A stretch of DNA of 64,000 nucleotides from Acidimicrobiia bacterium (GCA_023265025.1 JAHFUP010000005.1:24492-88491), one strand, 5' to 3'; counted from the first letter of the stretch, positions 17,242 through 25,984 are shown. A program made the numbers and translations. The notes: a model not told the origin generated them from the sequence alone.

Positions 17242-18012
17242 GTGATGACACGACCATCCGAGGACATCGAGTGTGTGCGAAGCCTCCTCCTGGCTGGGCT
17301 TTCGCAGGCCGAAGTGGCTCGCCAGACCGGTGTGCCGCGAGGCACGGTGCGCACGTGGATCACCCTGGGCACCGACTCCGTGCTCGTCGCCAGGCGAGCG
17401 CATGAGCACGCCGTCCACCATGGCGCCGGAGACTGCGAACTGGTCCGAACCGTGCCTGAGAGTCAGTACGCGTATCTCCTCGGCCTCTACCTCGGCGATG
17501 GGTGCATCTCATTGACCCACCGGCCGGGCGTCTTCCGGCTGCGCATCGCGCTCGACGAGCGGTATGTGGCGATCATCGCCGAGTGCCAGGCCGCGATGGC
17601 ACGCGTGCTCCCGAACAAGGTCGGCATCGTCCAGAACCCCGGCTGCGTGACGGTTGGTTCGTACTCGCGCCATTGGCCCTGCATGTTTCCTCAGCACGCA
17701 GTCGGCAAGAAGCACCTCCGGCCGATCGCCCTACAGCCCTGGCAGGAGACGATCGCTCTCACTCGTCATCCGCGGCTGCTCCTGCGGGGCCTGATCCAGT
17801 CTGACGGCTACCGGGGCATGAACCGGATCAGGGGCCGCTACTCGTATCCCCGGTACTCGTTCTCCAACCGATCCGACGATATTCGCGGGATCTTCCTTGA
17901 GGCATGCCGGCGGGTCGGCATCGCTGCGAGGCCCAACGGCCCGTGGCAGGTATCGGTGTCCCGGCGCGACGACGTGGCGTTGATGGACACCTTTGTCGGT
18001 CCTAAGCGCTGA
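17242..18012 (+). CDS. HTH plus LAGLIDADG homing-endonuclease-like protein
   Basis: The 256-residue product has an N-terminal helix-turn-helix (GLSQAEVARQTGVPRGTVRT, residues 19-38). Two LAGLIDADG motifs follow: YLLGLYLGDGCIS (Asp86) and LLRGLIQSDGYRG (Asp188). Both catalytic acidic positions are kept, unlike WhiA-type regulators that share the fold but lost activity. It is free-standing, not inside an intein or intron as far as visible. GTG 17242 and ATG 17245 are both possible starts; no Shine-Dalgarno is seen. A LexA box directly upstream predicts induction by DNA damage. Its stop lies 8 bp from tRNA-Leu on the other strand. Confidence 0.8.
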   Translation: MMTRPSEDIECVRSLLLAGLSQAEVARQTGVPRGTVRTWITLGTDSVLVARRAHEHAVHHGAGDCELVRTVPESQYAYLLGLYLGDGCISLTHRPGVFRLRIALDERYVAIIAECQAAMARVLPNKVGIVQNPGCVTVGSYSRHWPCMFPQHAVGKKHLRPIALQPWQETIALTRHPRLLLRGLIQSDGYRGMNRIRGRYSYPRYSFSNRSDDIRGIFLEACRRVGIAARPNGPWQVSVSRRDDVALMDTFVGPKR

Positions 18013-18020
18013 CCGACGAG

Positions 18021-18105
18021 TGCCCGGAGCGGGACTTGAACCCGCAAGTCCTTGCGGACAATGGTGTTTGAGACCATCGCGTTTGCCGAATTTCGCCATC
18101 CGGGC
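18021..18105 (-). tRNA. tRNA-Leu(CAA)
   Basis: An 85-nt class II tRNA: acceptor GCCCGGA/TCCGGGC with discriminator A, anticodon stem ATGGT/ACCAT enclosing CTCAAAC (anticodon CAA), a variable arm TTGTCCGCAAGGACT and T-arm GGGTTCAAGTCCC. CCA is not encoded. It is convergent with the LAGLIDADG gene, nearly touching it. Confidence 0.93.
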
Positions 18106-18150
18106 AGGGTTCGAAGCCTAACCCATCGTCCATTCCACATTCGACCCCAT

Positions 18151-18856
18151 AAAGCACCTCGTGGGACTTCGGGACGCTCGACACCACCCTGGGGGAGACG
18201 CGAAGAAGACGTTCGTGCTGACGAATGCCGGCGGCGGCGCGACCGGGTCGGCACTGAGCGTGTCGCTCTCGGGATCGAGCCAGTTCTCGATCACGGAGGA
18301 CGCCTGCACGGCCAGAACGCTCTTCCCGCGCAAGTCGTGCAGCGTCAGCGTTCGGTATGCGCCGTATATCCCGGGCCCGACCGTGAACCCCACGTTGGTG
18401 GCCTCCGGCGAGACGTCCGGCGCCGTTGCCACGGCGCCACTCGTCGGGACGGCCGGCTTCCCACTCCTTTCGGTGGACCTCGCGTTCGTCAGGTGGCCGA
18501 TGCCGCCCAACTGCTGTCTCGACCTCGGCCTCGTCGGCGAGTCGCCGCGATGGTGGTACCTCTTCGGTCCCAGTCACCCGACGGAGGAGCTCCTCGTCAC
18601 CAACGTCGGCACGGCCACGCTGACCGGTCTCCACCTCAGTGGTGATCCGGGGAGCCCGCCGTTCGTGCTCGACGTGGATTCGTGCTCGTTCGTAGACCTT
18701 GGCCCGGGCGGAAGCTGCATGGTCAACGTCACCTTCTCGCCTCGGGCCGGATGCTCCCCGGGCGAGAGCTACGGCAAGGAGTGGCCGTTCATCACATCGC
18801 CGTCTCTGTCCTTCCCCCTCCACCTCAACGTACTGGGCTCCTGCCCGTTACCGTAA
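18151..18856 (+). pseudogene. Truncated choice-of-anchor-D domain protein
   Basis: From 18161 the main frame (231 codons) contains two Ig-like choice-of-anchor repeats: KTFVLTNAGGG ... CSVSVRYAP and ELLVTNVGTATLTGLHLSGD ... GSCMVNVTFSPRAG. The start of the first repeat (WDFGTLDTTLGET) is in a different frame just upstream, so a one-base shift lies at about 18197-18203. There is no signal peptide although such domains are extracellular: the N-terminus is missing, with the break close to tRNA-Leu. Probably a remnant of a larger surface protein. Confidence 0.6.
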
Positions 18857-18935
18857 GGCAGAAGATCTCGTGCAGATAGTGCGGAAATGCGGTAGACCGG
18901 CGCAACCTGTTCCCGTTTGGCGAGGAGATGCCGGA

Positions 18936-19700
18936 ATGAAGAGGAAGTTGGCCGTGGTGTTGTTTACACCTGCGCTCATGCTGACCCCGCTGCTCATGCA
19001 CGCGGCGGTGGCGGAGCAAGGTCCCGGGAACGGGGCGACCTGTTTCTACGACCCCGAGAAGCCGCCGGCACTGGCCACGATCGCCGGGTCGGGGTTCATT
19101 CAGGGCACGCCGGGCAATGATGTGATCGTCGGCAGTCCCGGTCGCGACACCATCATGGGCGGCGAGGGCAACGACATCATCTGCGGGAATGGCGGGAACG
19201 ACGTCATCGACGGCGGCGGGGGCAACGACATCATCGTCGGGGACGCCCCAGCTGCGAACCCGGCCTCGACACCCGGCAGTCGCGACACCTTCGTCGGTGG
19301 CGCCGGCGACGACCTGCTGTTCGGCAACGCCGGCCGCGACGTCCTCGTGGGCGAAGACGGCGCCGATCAGGTCATCGGCAACGGCGGCGACGACGTGATC
19401 GTTGCCGGCAGCGGCGACGACCACGCGTTCGGCGGACCGGGCAACGATGTGGTCGTCGGAGGCGACGGCGACGACGCCCTCTACGGCAACTTCGGCAGCG
19501 ACACCATCGCCGGCGGTGACGGCAGCGACTACATCAACGGCGACAACCCGTCGCCTCCGCAGTCGCCGCTGAACCCGGCGATCAACGCGGTGCCGAACGA
19601 CGACTTCTGCTCGGGCGGGCCCGGTGCGGACACCGTGGCCAACTGTGAGCGCGTCTCCGACGGCACCGACCCGGGCGGCCCGGCGGCGCCGGCCCGCTAG
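18936..19700 (+). CDS. Secreted RTX (haemolysin-type calcium-binding) repeat protein
   Basis: The 254-residue product has a Sec signal (MKRKLAVVLFTPALMLTPLL, cleavage near AVA|EQ) and about ten nonapeptide RTX units of the GGxGxDxUx type from residue 65 to 205 (GGEGNDIICGNGGNDVIDGG is typical), which fold as a calcium-bound beta roll. No catalytic domain is present and export appears Sec-dependent. A conserved C-terminal CSGGPGADTVANCERV cap with two cysteines is present. GAGGAGA precedes ATG 18936. A second RTX array occurs in the large secreted protein at 30034-32781. Confidence 0.85.
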   Translation: MKRKLAVVLFTPALMLTPLLMHAAVAEQGPGNGATCFYDPEKPPALATIAGSGFIQGTPGNDVIVGSPGRDTIMGGEGNDIICGNGGNDVIDGGGGNDIIVGDAPAANPASTPGSRDTFVGGAGDDLLFGNAGRDVLVGEDGADQVIGNGGDDVIVAGSGDDHAFGGPGNDVVVGGDGDDALYGNFGSDTIAGGDGSDYINGDNPSPPQSPLNPAINAVPNDDFCSGGPGADTVANCERVSDGTDPGGPAAPAR

Positions 19701-19724
19701 CCGGACAGTCTCCCGACCACGTCC

Positions 19725-19759
19725 GAAAGGGCCTGGACCGCGTTGGTCCAGGCCCTTTC
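19725..19759. terminator. Intrinsic terminator hairpin, 15-bp perfect stem
   Basis: GAAAGGGCCTGGACC (19725-19739) pairs perfectly with GGTCCAGGCCCTTTC (19745-19759) around loop GCGTT. The arms carry A and T runs at the outer ends, so it can act in both directions between the convergent RTX gene and the small gene at 19818. Confidence 0.85.
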
Positions 19760-19817
19760 ACGCTCCCTGCGTCACACCGCCGCACGGTGTGACGCTCCCG
19801 CCAGGATCTCCCTCCGC

Positions 19818-20000
19818 TCAGGCGCCCTTGCCGTGGCTCTGGTCGGGGCGGGTGAGCCAGGCGTAGGCCTCCGCCAGGTCCAGGGCCTGCGACGCGTTGT
19901 CCGTCGTCACCTTGCCATTACCCACCTGTCCATCGATGGCCTTGAGCACCCCGAGACGGGTGTTGATCCAGGCCTGCTGAAGTTCCTCTTCGGTTGCCAT
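19818..20000 (-). CDS. Small protein of unknown function
   Basis: ATG 20000 gives a 60-residue product (MATEEELQQAWINTRLGVLK, then ALDLAEAYAWLTRPDQ) with two predicted amphipathic helices, no signal peptide and no known family. The composition (acidic start, conserved-looking aromatic positions) and the terminator at its 3' end support a real gene. Confidence 0.55.
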   Translation of the reverse strand: MATEEELQQAWINTRLGVLKAIDGQVGNGKVTTDNASQALDLAEAYAWLTRPDQSHGKGA

Positions 20001-20063
20001 GGGCGGGACTCTATGCGGCATCGGCGCAGGGGATACACCCCGACCGCCGTCCGGCGCACCAAG

Positions 20064-20255
20064 ATGGTGCCTGTGAGCGCCGGCCGAGCCCTCCTCCGAA
20101 TCGTCCGCCGGCGCCAGCGGGCCCAGGATGCCGGCGTCCCACCGGTGTTCTGGGGACGGGTCGGCTCCTACGAGGGCGTGACCCGTCGCGGCATACTGCT
20201 CCTGCTGTCGCCGGAGCCGGCGCATCCGGCGCGGCGCGTCAAGAACGGCGCTTGA
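20064..20255 (+). CDS. Possible small basic protein
   Basis: A 63-codon frame from ATG 20064 encodes an Arg-rich product (RALLRIVRRRQRAQ, FWGRVGSYEGVTRRGILLLL) with no known family. It overlaps the convergent methyltransferase end by 17 bp. No good ribosome site is present, so this is a weak call. Confidence 0.25.
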   Translation: MVPVSAGRALLRIVRRRQRAQDAGVPPVFWGRVGSYEGVTRRGILLLLSPEPAHPARRVKNGA

Positions 20256-21177
20256 CGGCCTTCGCCAGCCAGAAGAAGCCGACCATCTCGGCGACCGCCG
20301 TGCGCTCCAGGAAGTGGTCGACCTTGTAGCCCCGGTCGGTCAGCACGCCGAGCAGCTTGTCGCCGCCCTTGCGCCACCCGACCTTGCTCACCGCACCGGC
20401 CAGGCTGCGGGCCGGGATGTTGCGGATGCCGGTCAACTCCTCCACCTCGAAGAAACGCGACAGCTCCCGGCGGAACTCCGTCCGGTCGAACCGCCGGTAG
20501 TGGTAGTCGTTGCCGAGCACGTGCTCGCCCTCACGGGCGCCCTCGTTGCCCATGGTCCGCCACGCCCGGAACACCAGGTTGTAGTTGAGCGTCGAGATGG
20601 ACAGTGGCGCGCCGAGGATCATCACGCGCGCCAGCTCGCCGAGGTAGCGCTCGCGGTCACCGTCGCGCAGGTGCGGGTGGACCTCGATGGAGATCGCCGC
20701 CGACATGACCGACGACCGGATCGGCAGGTTGCGGAGGTCCGACTGCACCGCCAGCACCCGGGCGCCGGCCGTGCGCCGCTGCATCCGCCGCAGGCATGCC
20801 TCGCTGTAGTCGACGGCGATGATCGGCTGGCCCAGCGGGACCAGGGCCTCGGTGATGCGGCCGGTGCCGCAGCCGGCGTCGAGGATGGGCCCGAACGGCC
20901 GACCGAGCCGGCGCACGACCGTGGGGACCTCGACCAGGTCCGTGTAGCCGACGTACATGTCGTCGTACCACTCGCTCTCCTGGCTGCGGAAGTTGCGCTC
21001 CTTCTCCTCCTGGTCCGAGAGCTCCTGGGCGGTCAGGAAGACGACGATGTCGTCGACGACCGGATAGAGCGTGGCGCACGTCGGGCACTCCAGGGAGGTG
21101 CCGGACTCGGTGAGCGGGGCGCCCTGGTCCTTCGGGCAGCAGAGCAGTTCGAGCAGCGCTTGATCCACTACGCGCAC
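20239..21177 (-). CDS. SAM-dependent methyltransferase with Zn-ribbon
   Basis: The 312-residue product starts with a Trm112-like zinc ribbon (LLCCPKDQGAPLTESG ... CPTCATLYPVVDDIVVF; about residues 12-48). A class I methyltransferase fold follows, with motif I PILDAGCGTGRITEAL (about 96-111) and motif II IIAVDYSEACLRRM. This architecture is common in methyltransferases acting on small molecules or lipids; the substrate is unknown. Only a single base separates its start (21177) from the stop of the upstream regulator gene (21179), so the two are likely co-transcribed. Confidence 0.8.
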   Translation of the reverse strand: MRVVDQALLELLCCPKDQGAPLTESGTSLECPTCATLYPVVDDIVVFLTAQELSDQEEKERNFRSQESEWYDDMYVGYTDLVEVPTVVRRLGRPFGPILDAGCGTGRITEALVPLGQPIIAVDYSEACLRRMQRRTAGARVLAVQSDLRNLPIRSSVMSAAISIEVHPHLRDGDRERYLGELARVMILGAPLSISTLNYNLVFRAWRTMGNEGAREGEHVLGNDYHYRRFDRTEFRRELSRFFEVEELTGIRNIPARSLAGAVSKVGWRKGGDKLLGVLTDRGYKVDHFLERTAVAEMVGFFWLAKAVKRRS

Positions 21178-21178
21178 G

Positions 21179-22327
21179 CTATCCGAGGCTGGCCAGCACC
21201 TCTTTGAGGAGTTGGGTGGTCGTCTCGTTCGACGCCCTGGCCCAGCCGGAGCCGCCGGCCAGGCGGTGGCGGGATTCGTACTGGTCGAGGCCGATCGACC
21301 ACGCCCGGTTGGCCTCGGCGATGTCGCGGTGCAGCGACATGTACGTCTGCGGCATGGGGATCAGGGAGTACTCGACGGTGGCCGAGCTGCGCGACGTTTG
21401 GCGGATGACCACGCTCAGGGTGTCGGCGAAGTCGGGCGGGATCGACGTGTGCCGGGAGATGATCTCCAGCTCCTCAGGCGCCCGGGGGTAGTCGACCAGG
21501 AGCATCTGGAAGAGCGGGGCGCCGTGCAGCACGGCGATCATGTCGTCGACCAGGGCCGCGGCCTTGGCCGGCGTCTTGTTGGACAGGAAGGCGGCGAAGG
21601 TCTGCCGGTTGAGGACGACCTGGTAGCGCTTGCGACCGCTCAGGGCCAAGGCCCGGAAGTGGGCCTGGTAGTCGGCGAAGAGGTCCCGGAAGGTGGCGGC
21701 GTCCTCGGGCGCGAGGTTCATGCCGTCGGTCCACCGGGAGCGGTCCTCGTCGTCGAGGAAGAGCAACGGGGGCTCGTCGGCGACCAGCATCTCCAGGCCG
21801 GCGTACTCCCGCTCCAGCGCGAACAGGTAGGCGAAGGCCTCGGTGTTCTGCAGGTGGGCGGCGCCTGGGACGCGCAGGAGGTCCTCGGAGCGGCTCGGAA
21901 GAGACGCGACGAATGCCGCGAACGCCTTGCCGCCGGCCAGTTGCGGCGCCGGCGCCGGCCGGCGGTGGGCGAAGCAGGAGCGGGCCAGGTCGTCGTCGGA
22001 GAAGCAGTCGAGCAGCTCCTCGAGCTCCACATTCAGCGCCCGGGCCACCGTCTCGATGGCGAGGCCCCGGGTGCTGATGCGGGTCGGGAGCCGGTACGGC
22101 TTGGCCCGGGCCTCCATCATCCCGATCATGGCCACGGAGACGGGCCGCTGCGGGTCGAGCTCGGCCGTGCGCACGCTGAGCCCCTCACGCGTGAGGTGCT
22201 CCTTGGCCCGCAATCGGCGCAGGCGGTCAGCGAGGGTTTCGGACTGGTTCGCGGCTCGAACAATACCGTCTCGGGATCCTGGTTCCGAGGATGGGTACGG
22301 GTATGGTTGCGCCGGGATGAAGGTCAT
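21179..22327 (-). CDS. XRE-type helix-turn-helix regulator, start uncertain
   Basis: The protein contains an N-terminal HTH region (TLADRLRRLRAKEHLTREGL ... GLAIETVARALNVELEELLD), followed by about 270 residues of ligand-binding-like sequence without known family. The HTH begins near 22243, but no ATG, GTG or TTG occurs between it and ATG 22327. That start lies inside the first codons of the divergent gene at 22317. A non-standard start (ATT at 22264) or an error is possible. It probably regulates itself, the methyltransferase behind it, or the divergent F420-ligase-like gene. Confidence 0.65.
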   Translation of the reverse strand: MTFIPAQPYPYPSSEPGSRDGIVRAANQSETLADRLRRLRAKEHLTREGLSVRTAELDPQRPVSVAMIGMMEARAKPYRLPTRISTRGLAIETVARALNVELEELLDCFSDDDLARSCFAHRRPAPAPQLAGGKAFAAFVASLPSRSEDLLRVPGAAHLQNTEAFAYLFALEREYAGLEMLVADEPPLLFLDDEDRSRWTDGMNLAPEDAATFRDLFADYQAHFRALALSGRKRYQVVLNRQTFAAFLSNKTPAKAAALVDDMIAVLHGAPLFQMLLVDYPRAPEELEIISRHTSIPPDFADTLSVVIRQTSRSSATVEYSLIPMPQTYMSLHRDIAEANRAWSIGLDQYESRHRLAGGSGWARASNETTTQLLKEVLASLG

Positions 22328-22949
22328 GCCGCTGAAGACAGCGTTGCTCGTCCCGGGCGACGACATCATCGAGGTGGCACAGGGCGCGCTCGACTCGGCC
22401 GGCCTCCAGCCCGAGCCGACGGACATCCTGGTCATCTGCGAGTCCCCGCTGGCCATCACCCAGGGCCGCATCGTCGACCTGGACGACGTCCACCCCGGGG
22501 TCCCGGCCCGGATCCTGTGCCGTCTGTTCGATTTCGACAGCAGCCTGTGCAATCCCTACGCCTTCCAGGTGGCGATCGACCTCGCCGGCCTCCCCCGCAT
22601 CCTCGCCGCCCTGGTCGTCGCCATGCCCGGGCGCATCTTCGGCCGCCACGGAGACTTCTACCGGATCGCCGGCCGCCAGGTGACCTGGATCGACGACGTC
22701 CCAGGCAACCTCCCGCCCTACACCCAGGACATCGTCCTGGGCCCCGACGACCCGAGGGGCGTGGCCTGCAAGGTGGCCGCCGCCCTGGGCTGCGGCGTGG
22801 CCGTGGTCGACGCCAACGACCTTGGACGGGTCGAGATCTGCGGCGCGTCGCCCTTCATCGACCATGACCTGCTGGTCGAGGCCATGCGTCCGAACCCGCA
22901 GGGCAACGCCGACGAGCGCACGCCGCTCGTGCTGGTCCGGGCATCCTGA
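22317..22949 (+). CDS. Coenzyme F420-0:glutamate ligase-like (CofE family) protein
   Basis: The 210-residue product matches the CofE/FbiB ligase fold in order: DILVICESPLAITQGRIVDL, SSLCNPYAFQVAID, GRHGDFYRIAG, WIDDVPGNLPPY, IVLGPDDP and VAVVDANDLG, ending NPQGNADERTPLVLV. Family members add glutamate to F420-0, using GTP. It has no nitroreductase domain as in FbiB and no other F420 biosynthesis gene is near, so an F420-related or other amide ligase role is possible. A TATGGT hexamer at 22302-22307 suggests a nearly leaderless transcript. Confidence 0.75.
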   Translation: MKVMPLKTALLVPGDDIIEVAQGALDSAGLQPEPTDILVICESPLAITQGRIVDLDDVHPGVPARILCRLFDFDSSLCNPYAFQVAIDLAGLPRILAALVVAMPGRIFGRHGDFYRIAGRQVTWIDDVPGNLPPYTQDIVLGPDDPRGVACKVAAALGCGVAVVDANDLGRVEICGASPFIDHDLLVEAMRPNPQGNADERTPLVLVRAS

Positions 22950-22960
22950 CCCCCTCCCCC

Positions 22961-24418
22961 ATGGATCAGTCTTCAGCTCCCTACTTCGAAGCTCTGTGCG
23001 CCTACGCCGAGGTCAAGCGCGCCGCCTTCCACACGCCCGGCCACATCCAGGGCAAGGGCGCCCACCCGGCGGTGCGGGACGCCTTCGGCGAGCGGATGCT
23101 GTCCCTCGACATCAGCCCCGGCCTGGGCAACATGGACGGCGTCGCGGGCTCGGCCCTCGACCAGGCCCAGGAACTGGCGGCCGAGGCCTACGGGGCCGAC
23201 CGCACCTGGTTCCTGGCCAACGGGTCGACCCTGGGCAACCAGGTCATGGTGACCGCCGTCTGCCACCCGGGCGACACCATCCTCACTTCCCGCAACACCC
23301 ACCGGTCGATCATCTCGGCGCTGATGATGGGCGGGGTGCGCCCGGTTTACATCCCGGCCGAGCTCGACCCCGAGAGCCACATCGCCCACGGGGTCACGCC
23401 GGCGCAGGTCGAGTCCAACCTGGCCGCCCATCCCGAGGTGCGGGCCGTCCTGATCGTCTCCCCCACCTACTACGGCGTTTGCTCCGACGTGAAGGGGATC
23501 GCCGATGCCGCCCACCGCCACGGCGTGCCGCTGCTGGTCGACGAGGCGTGGGGCCCCCACTTCCCGTTCCACCCCGACCTGCCCCCGCACGCGCTCTCCC
23601 AGGGGGCCGACATGGTCGTCGACGGGGCCCACAAGCTGCTGAGCGCCTTCCTGCAGGCGTCGATGCTCCACGTGCGAGGCGACCTGGTCGACCACGACCG
23701 GGTCGAAGTGGTGAACCGCATGCTGCAGAGCACCAGCCCGTCCTGCCTGCTGCGGGCGTCGATCGATGCAGCCCGCATGCAGATGGCCACCGAAGGTGAG
23801 GCGCTGCTGAGCACCGCCATCGAGCTGGCCGAGGAGGCCCGTTCGCGCATCGAGGAGCACCCCCTGCTCTCCTGCCTGGACAAGCGGCTGATCGGCTCGC
23901 ACGGCGTGGTGCACTTCGACCCGACCCGGCTGTCGGTCAACGTCATCAGCACGGGCTACACGGGCTACGAGGTCGAGAAGAAGCTCTTCAACGACTACGC
24001 GGTCACCATGGAGATGGCCGACTACGCCAACGTCCTGGCCAATGTGACCATGGGCCACAGCCGGCCCGACCTCGACCACCTCGTGGCTGCGCTGCATGAC
24101 ATCGCCGACTCGCCCAGCACGCATGATCTCAACTCGCAGGGTTTCGTCGAGCGGGCGCTCTACGAGGTGCCGGAGCAGGTCATGAGCCCCGGCGAGGCCT
24201 TCCACGCCACCCAGGAGCGGGTGCCGCTGGCGGACTCCGTGGGCCGCATCTCGGCCGAGATGGCCGCCACCTACCCGCCGGGCATCCCCGTGGTCGTCCC
24301 CGGCGAGCGGCTGACGCCGGCGCTGGTCGCCCACCTGGCCGCCCAGGTCGCCGCCGGCGGGCGGATCGTCGGCCCCCAGGACCCCAAGCTGGACCGCATC
24401 CAGGTCGTATGCGAATGA
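22961..24418 (+). CDS. Orn/Lys/Arg decarboxylase family PLP enzyme
   Basis: The 485-residue product has the fold-type I decarboxylase signatures: AAFHTPGHIQGKG near residue 22, YGADRTWFLANGSTLGNQ, VSPTYYGVCSDVKGIA, LLVDEAWGPHFPFH and the PLP-lysine motif DGAHKLLSAFLQAS. A C-terminal domain ends with PPGIPVVVPGERLT. This form (about 480 residues, no N-terminal wing domain) is like Bacillus SpeA/YaaO arginine or lysine decarboxylases and would start polyamine synthesis. Only 11 bp separates it from the upstream ligase-like gene, and the next gene overlaps its end. Confidence 0.85.
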   Translation: MDQSSAPYFEALCAYAEVKRAAFHTPGHIQGKGAHPAVRDAFGERMLSLDISPGLGNMDGVAGSALDQAQELAAEAYGADRTWFLANGSTLGNQVMVTAVCHPGDTILTSRNTHRSIISALMMGGVRPVYIPAELDPESHIAHGVTPAQVESNLAAHPEVRAVLIVSPTYYGVCSDVKGIADAAHRHGVPLLVDEAWGPHFPFHPDLPPHALSQGADMVVDGAHKLLSAFLQASMLHVRGDLVDHDRVEVVNRMLQSTSPSCLLRASIDAARMQMATEGEALLSTAIELAEEARSRIEEHPLLSCLDKRLIGSHGVVHFDPTRLSVNVISTGYTGYEVEKKLFNDYAVTMEMADYANVLANVTMGHSRPDLDHLVAALHDIADSPSTHDLNSQGFVERALYEVPEQVMSPGEAFHATQERVPLADSVGRISAEMAATYPPGIPVVVPGERLTPALVAHLAAQVAAGGRIVGPQDPKLDRIQVVCE

Positions 24419-24873
24419 TTCGAGCGCTTTTGGGTGCCGCGGGCCTTACGGGCGCGGCGGCGACCGCCGGCTGGTTCGTGCTGGCGCGGGTCCAGGGCGA
24501 CAGCGAGATCGGCTTCGGGCCCAGCACGGTCATCGGCACCTCCGAGGGTGCCGTCCACGCCGAGGTGGAACTGGTCAACCGGGGCCGGGAGGCCGGCGTC
24601 ATCCGCAAGGTCGACGGCATCCTCGTCGAGGGGCCGCCGGGCCGGGTGCTGGTAACCCGCAAGGACAGTCAGCCGCCGCAGCGTGGGTGGTGGGTGTCGA
24701 ACATCCTCAAGCCCGGTGAGCGGTGCGTGGCCGAGATCGACGTCGAGCTCGTCGGCCCCGGCCCCGGGCCGGTGATCGTCGCCCTCGACGTCCACGAGAT
24801 CGGCCGGCGGCTGCTCGTGCACCGCCGAACCCGCCTGACGTTGCCCGTCGGAGTGGCTGCGCCCGCAAGTTGA
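24409..24873 (+). CDS. Membrane-anchored protein of unknown function
   Basis: ATG 24409 overlaps the decarboxylase stop by 10 bp. The 154-residue product has one N-terminal hydrophobic helix (LLGAAGLTGAAATAGWFVLA). The beta-rich outer domain includes HAEVELVNRGREAGVIRKVD and WWVSNILKPGERCVAEIDVE, reminiscent of Ig-like domains. No family is recognised. It is translationally coupled to the decarboxylase. Confidence 0.65.
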   Translation: MRMIRALLGAAGLTGAAATAGWFVLARVQGDSEIGFGPSTVIGTSEGAVHAEVELVNRGREAGVIRKVDGILVEGPPGRVLVTRKDSQPPQRGWWVSNILKPGERCVAEIDVELVGPGPGPVIVALDVHEIGRRLLVHRRTRLTLPVGVAAPAS

Positions 24874-24955
24874 CCCTTGGTTGATGGTTCGCTCTCTGGT
24901 CGGCGAGGTCGGGAACCGGGAGACTGCGACGGAATACTCGTAGTAGGAGGCTGGC

Positions 24956-25984
24956 TTGTCAGACACGCTGTACGTCGACGTCCCCCTGCAGCCCGAGGAT
25001 CCACGCGAGTGGAAATCGCAGGCGCAGGAGCTACGTGCGACGGAGACCGCGCAGCGCGGCCTGCCCCGGGGGTACAAGCTGCCGGCGGCGGCCCGTCCGA
25101 TCCTGACTGCGGCCGCGAAGACCGACCTCCGCCGCTCGACGCTGACCGCAGCCGGTGACGCGGCGATGTTCATCGGCGCCGGCGTGGCCGCCGCGGTGGC
25201 CCACGTCGTGCTGCCGGCGCCGCTGGCCTGGGCGATCAGCCTGGTCGCCGTCGTCTTTCTCGGCCGGTGCGGCCGGGCGCTGGAGTGCATGGTGCACGAG
25301 GCCTCGCACCGCAACTGGCAGCGCCAGGGCCATTGGAACGACCTGTTGGCCAACGTGCTGGCCGGCTTCCCCACCGCCAGCCAGGTCGGCGAGTACCGCC
25401 GCAGCCACATGGTCCACCACGCCCGCCTCGGCAGTGAGGACGACCCGGACATCATCCGCTACGAGAAGTTCGACCTCGAGGCCATGACCGGCCTGTCCGG
25501 CGGCCAGCTGGCCAAGGGCGTCGTCCGCCGGCTCCCGGCCTACAACTGGTCCTGGTACACCACCATCGGCACCAGCCCCACCACCCTCGCGCTGTCCGGC
25601 GCGTGGTTCGCGGTCGTGGCCGGCGTCACTGCCCTCCTGGCCAGCCCGTCGGTCGCCATCGTGGCGTGGCTGCACTTCGTCGTCGGCCTGGGCCTGGCCC
25701 TGCCGGTGATCCGCATGCTCGGCGAGGCCGGCGAGCACCGCTTCATCGCCGGCGACACCGCCTTCAACGCCACCATCTCCAACCTGGGCTGGGCCCACCG
25801 CTGGATCATCCACCCCCACGGCGACGGCCACCACAGCCTCCACCACCTCTGGTCGTCGGTCCCCCACCACCAGATCCGCAAGATGCACCTCACCCTCGCC
25901 AAGATCGACAGGGACAACTTCGCCTCAATGATCCAGTGGCGGAAGAAGGTCCTGGAGAACGTCCGTACCGGACTGGATGCCTAG
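24956..25984 (+). CDS. Fatty-acid desaturase-family membrane di-iron enzyme
   Basis: TTG 24956 follows AGGAGG. The 342-residue product carries three histidine clusters of the family: HEASHRN (about residue 115), HMVHHA (about 153) and HPHGDGHHSLHHLW (about 285). These sit between four membrane helices (near residues 65-105 and 205-255). Such clusters bind two irons and use O2 to desaturate or hydroxylate acyl chains or related lipids. The next gene starts 8 bp inside its end. Confidence 0.82.
   Translation: MSDTLYVDVPLQPEDPREWKSQAQELRATETAQRGLPRGYKLPAAARPILTAAAKTDLRRSTLTAAGDAAMFIGAGVAAAVAHVVLPAPLAWAISLVAVVFLGRCGRALECMVHEASHRNWQRQGHWNDLLANVLAGFPTASQVGEYRRSHMVHHARLGSEDDPDIIRYEKFDLEAMTGLSGGQLAKGVVRRLPAYNWSWYTTIGTSPTTLALSGAWFAVVAGVTALLASPSVAIVAWLHFVVGLGLALPVIRMLGEAGEHRFIAGDTAFNATISNLGWAHRWIIHPHGDGHHSLHHLWSSVPHHQIRKMHLTLAKIDRDNFASMIQWRKKVLENVRTGLDA

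Noticed and set aside
16469..17257. Minus-strand frame covering the structured RNA region
   Set aside because: It runs antisense to the gene at 16514 and lacks motifs; the regulatory elements on the plus strand explain the region better.
22973..24334. A 453-codon frame antisense to the decarboxylase
   Set aside because: Composition is that of a shadow frame and it has no family motifs; the plus strand has the complete PLP enzyme.
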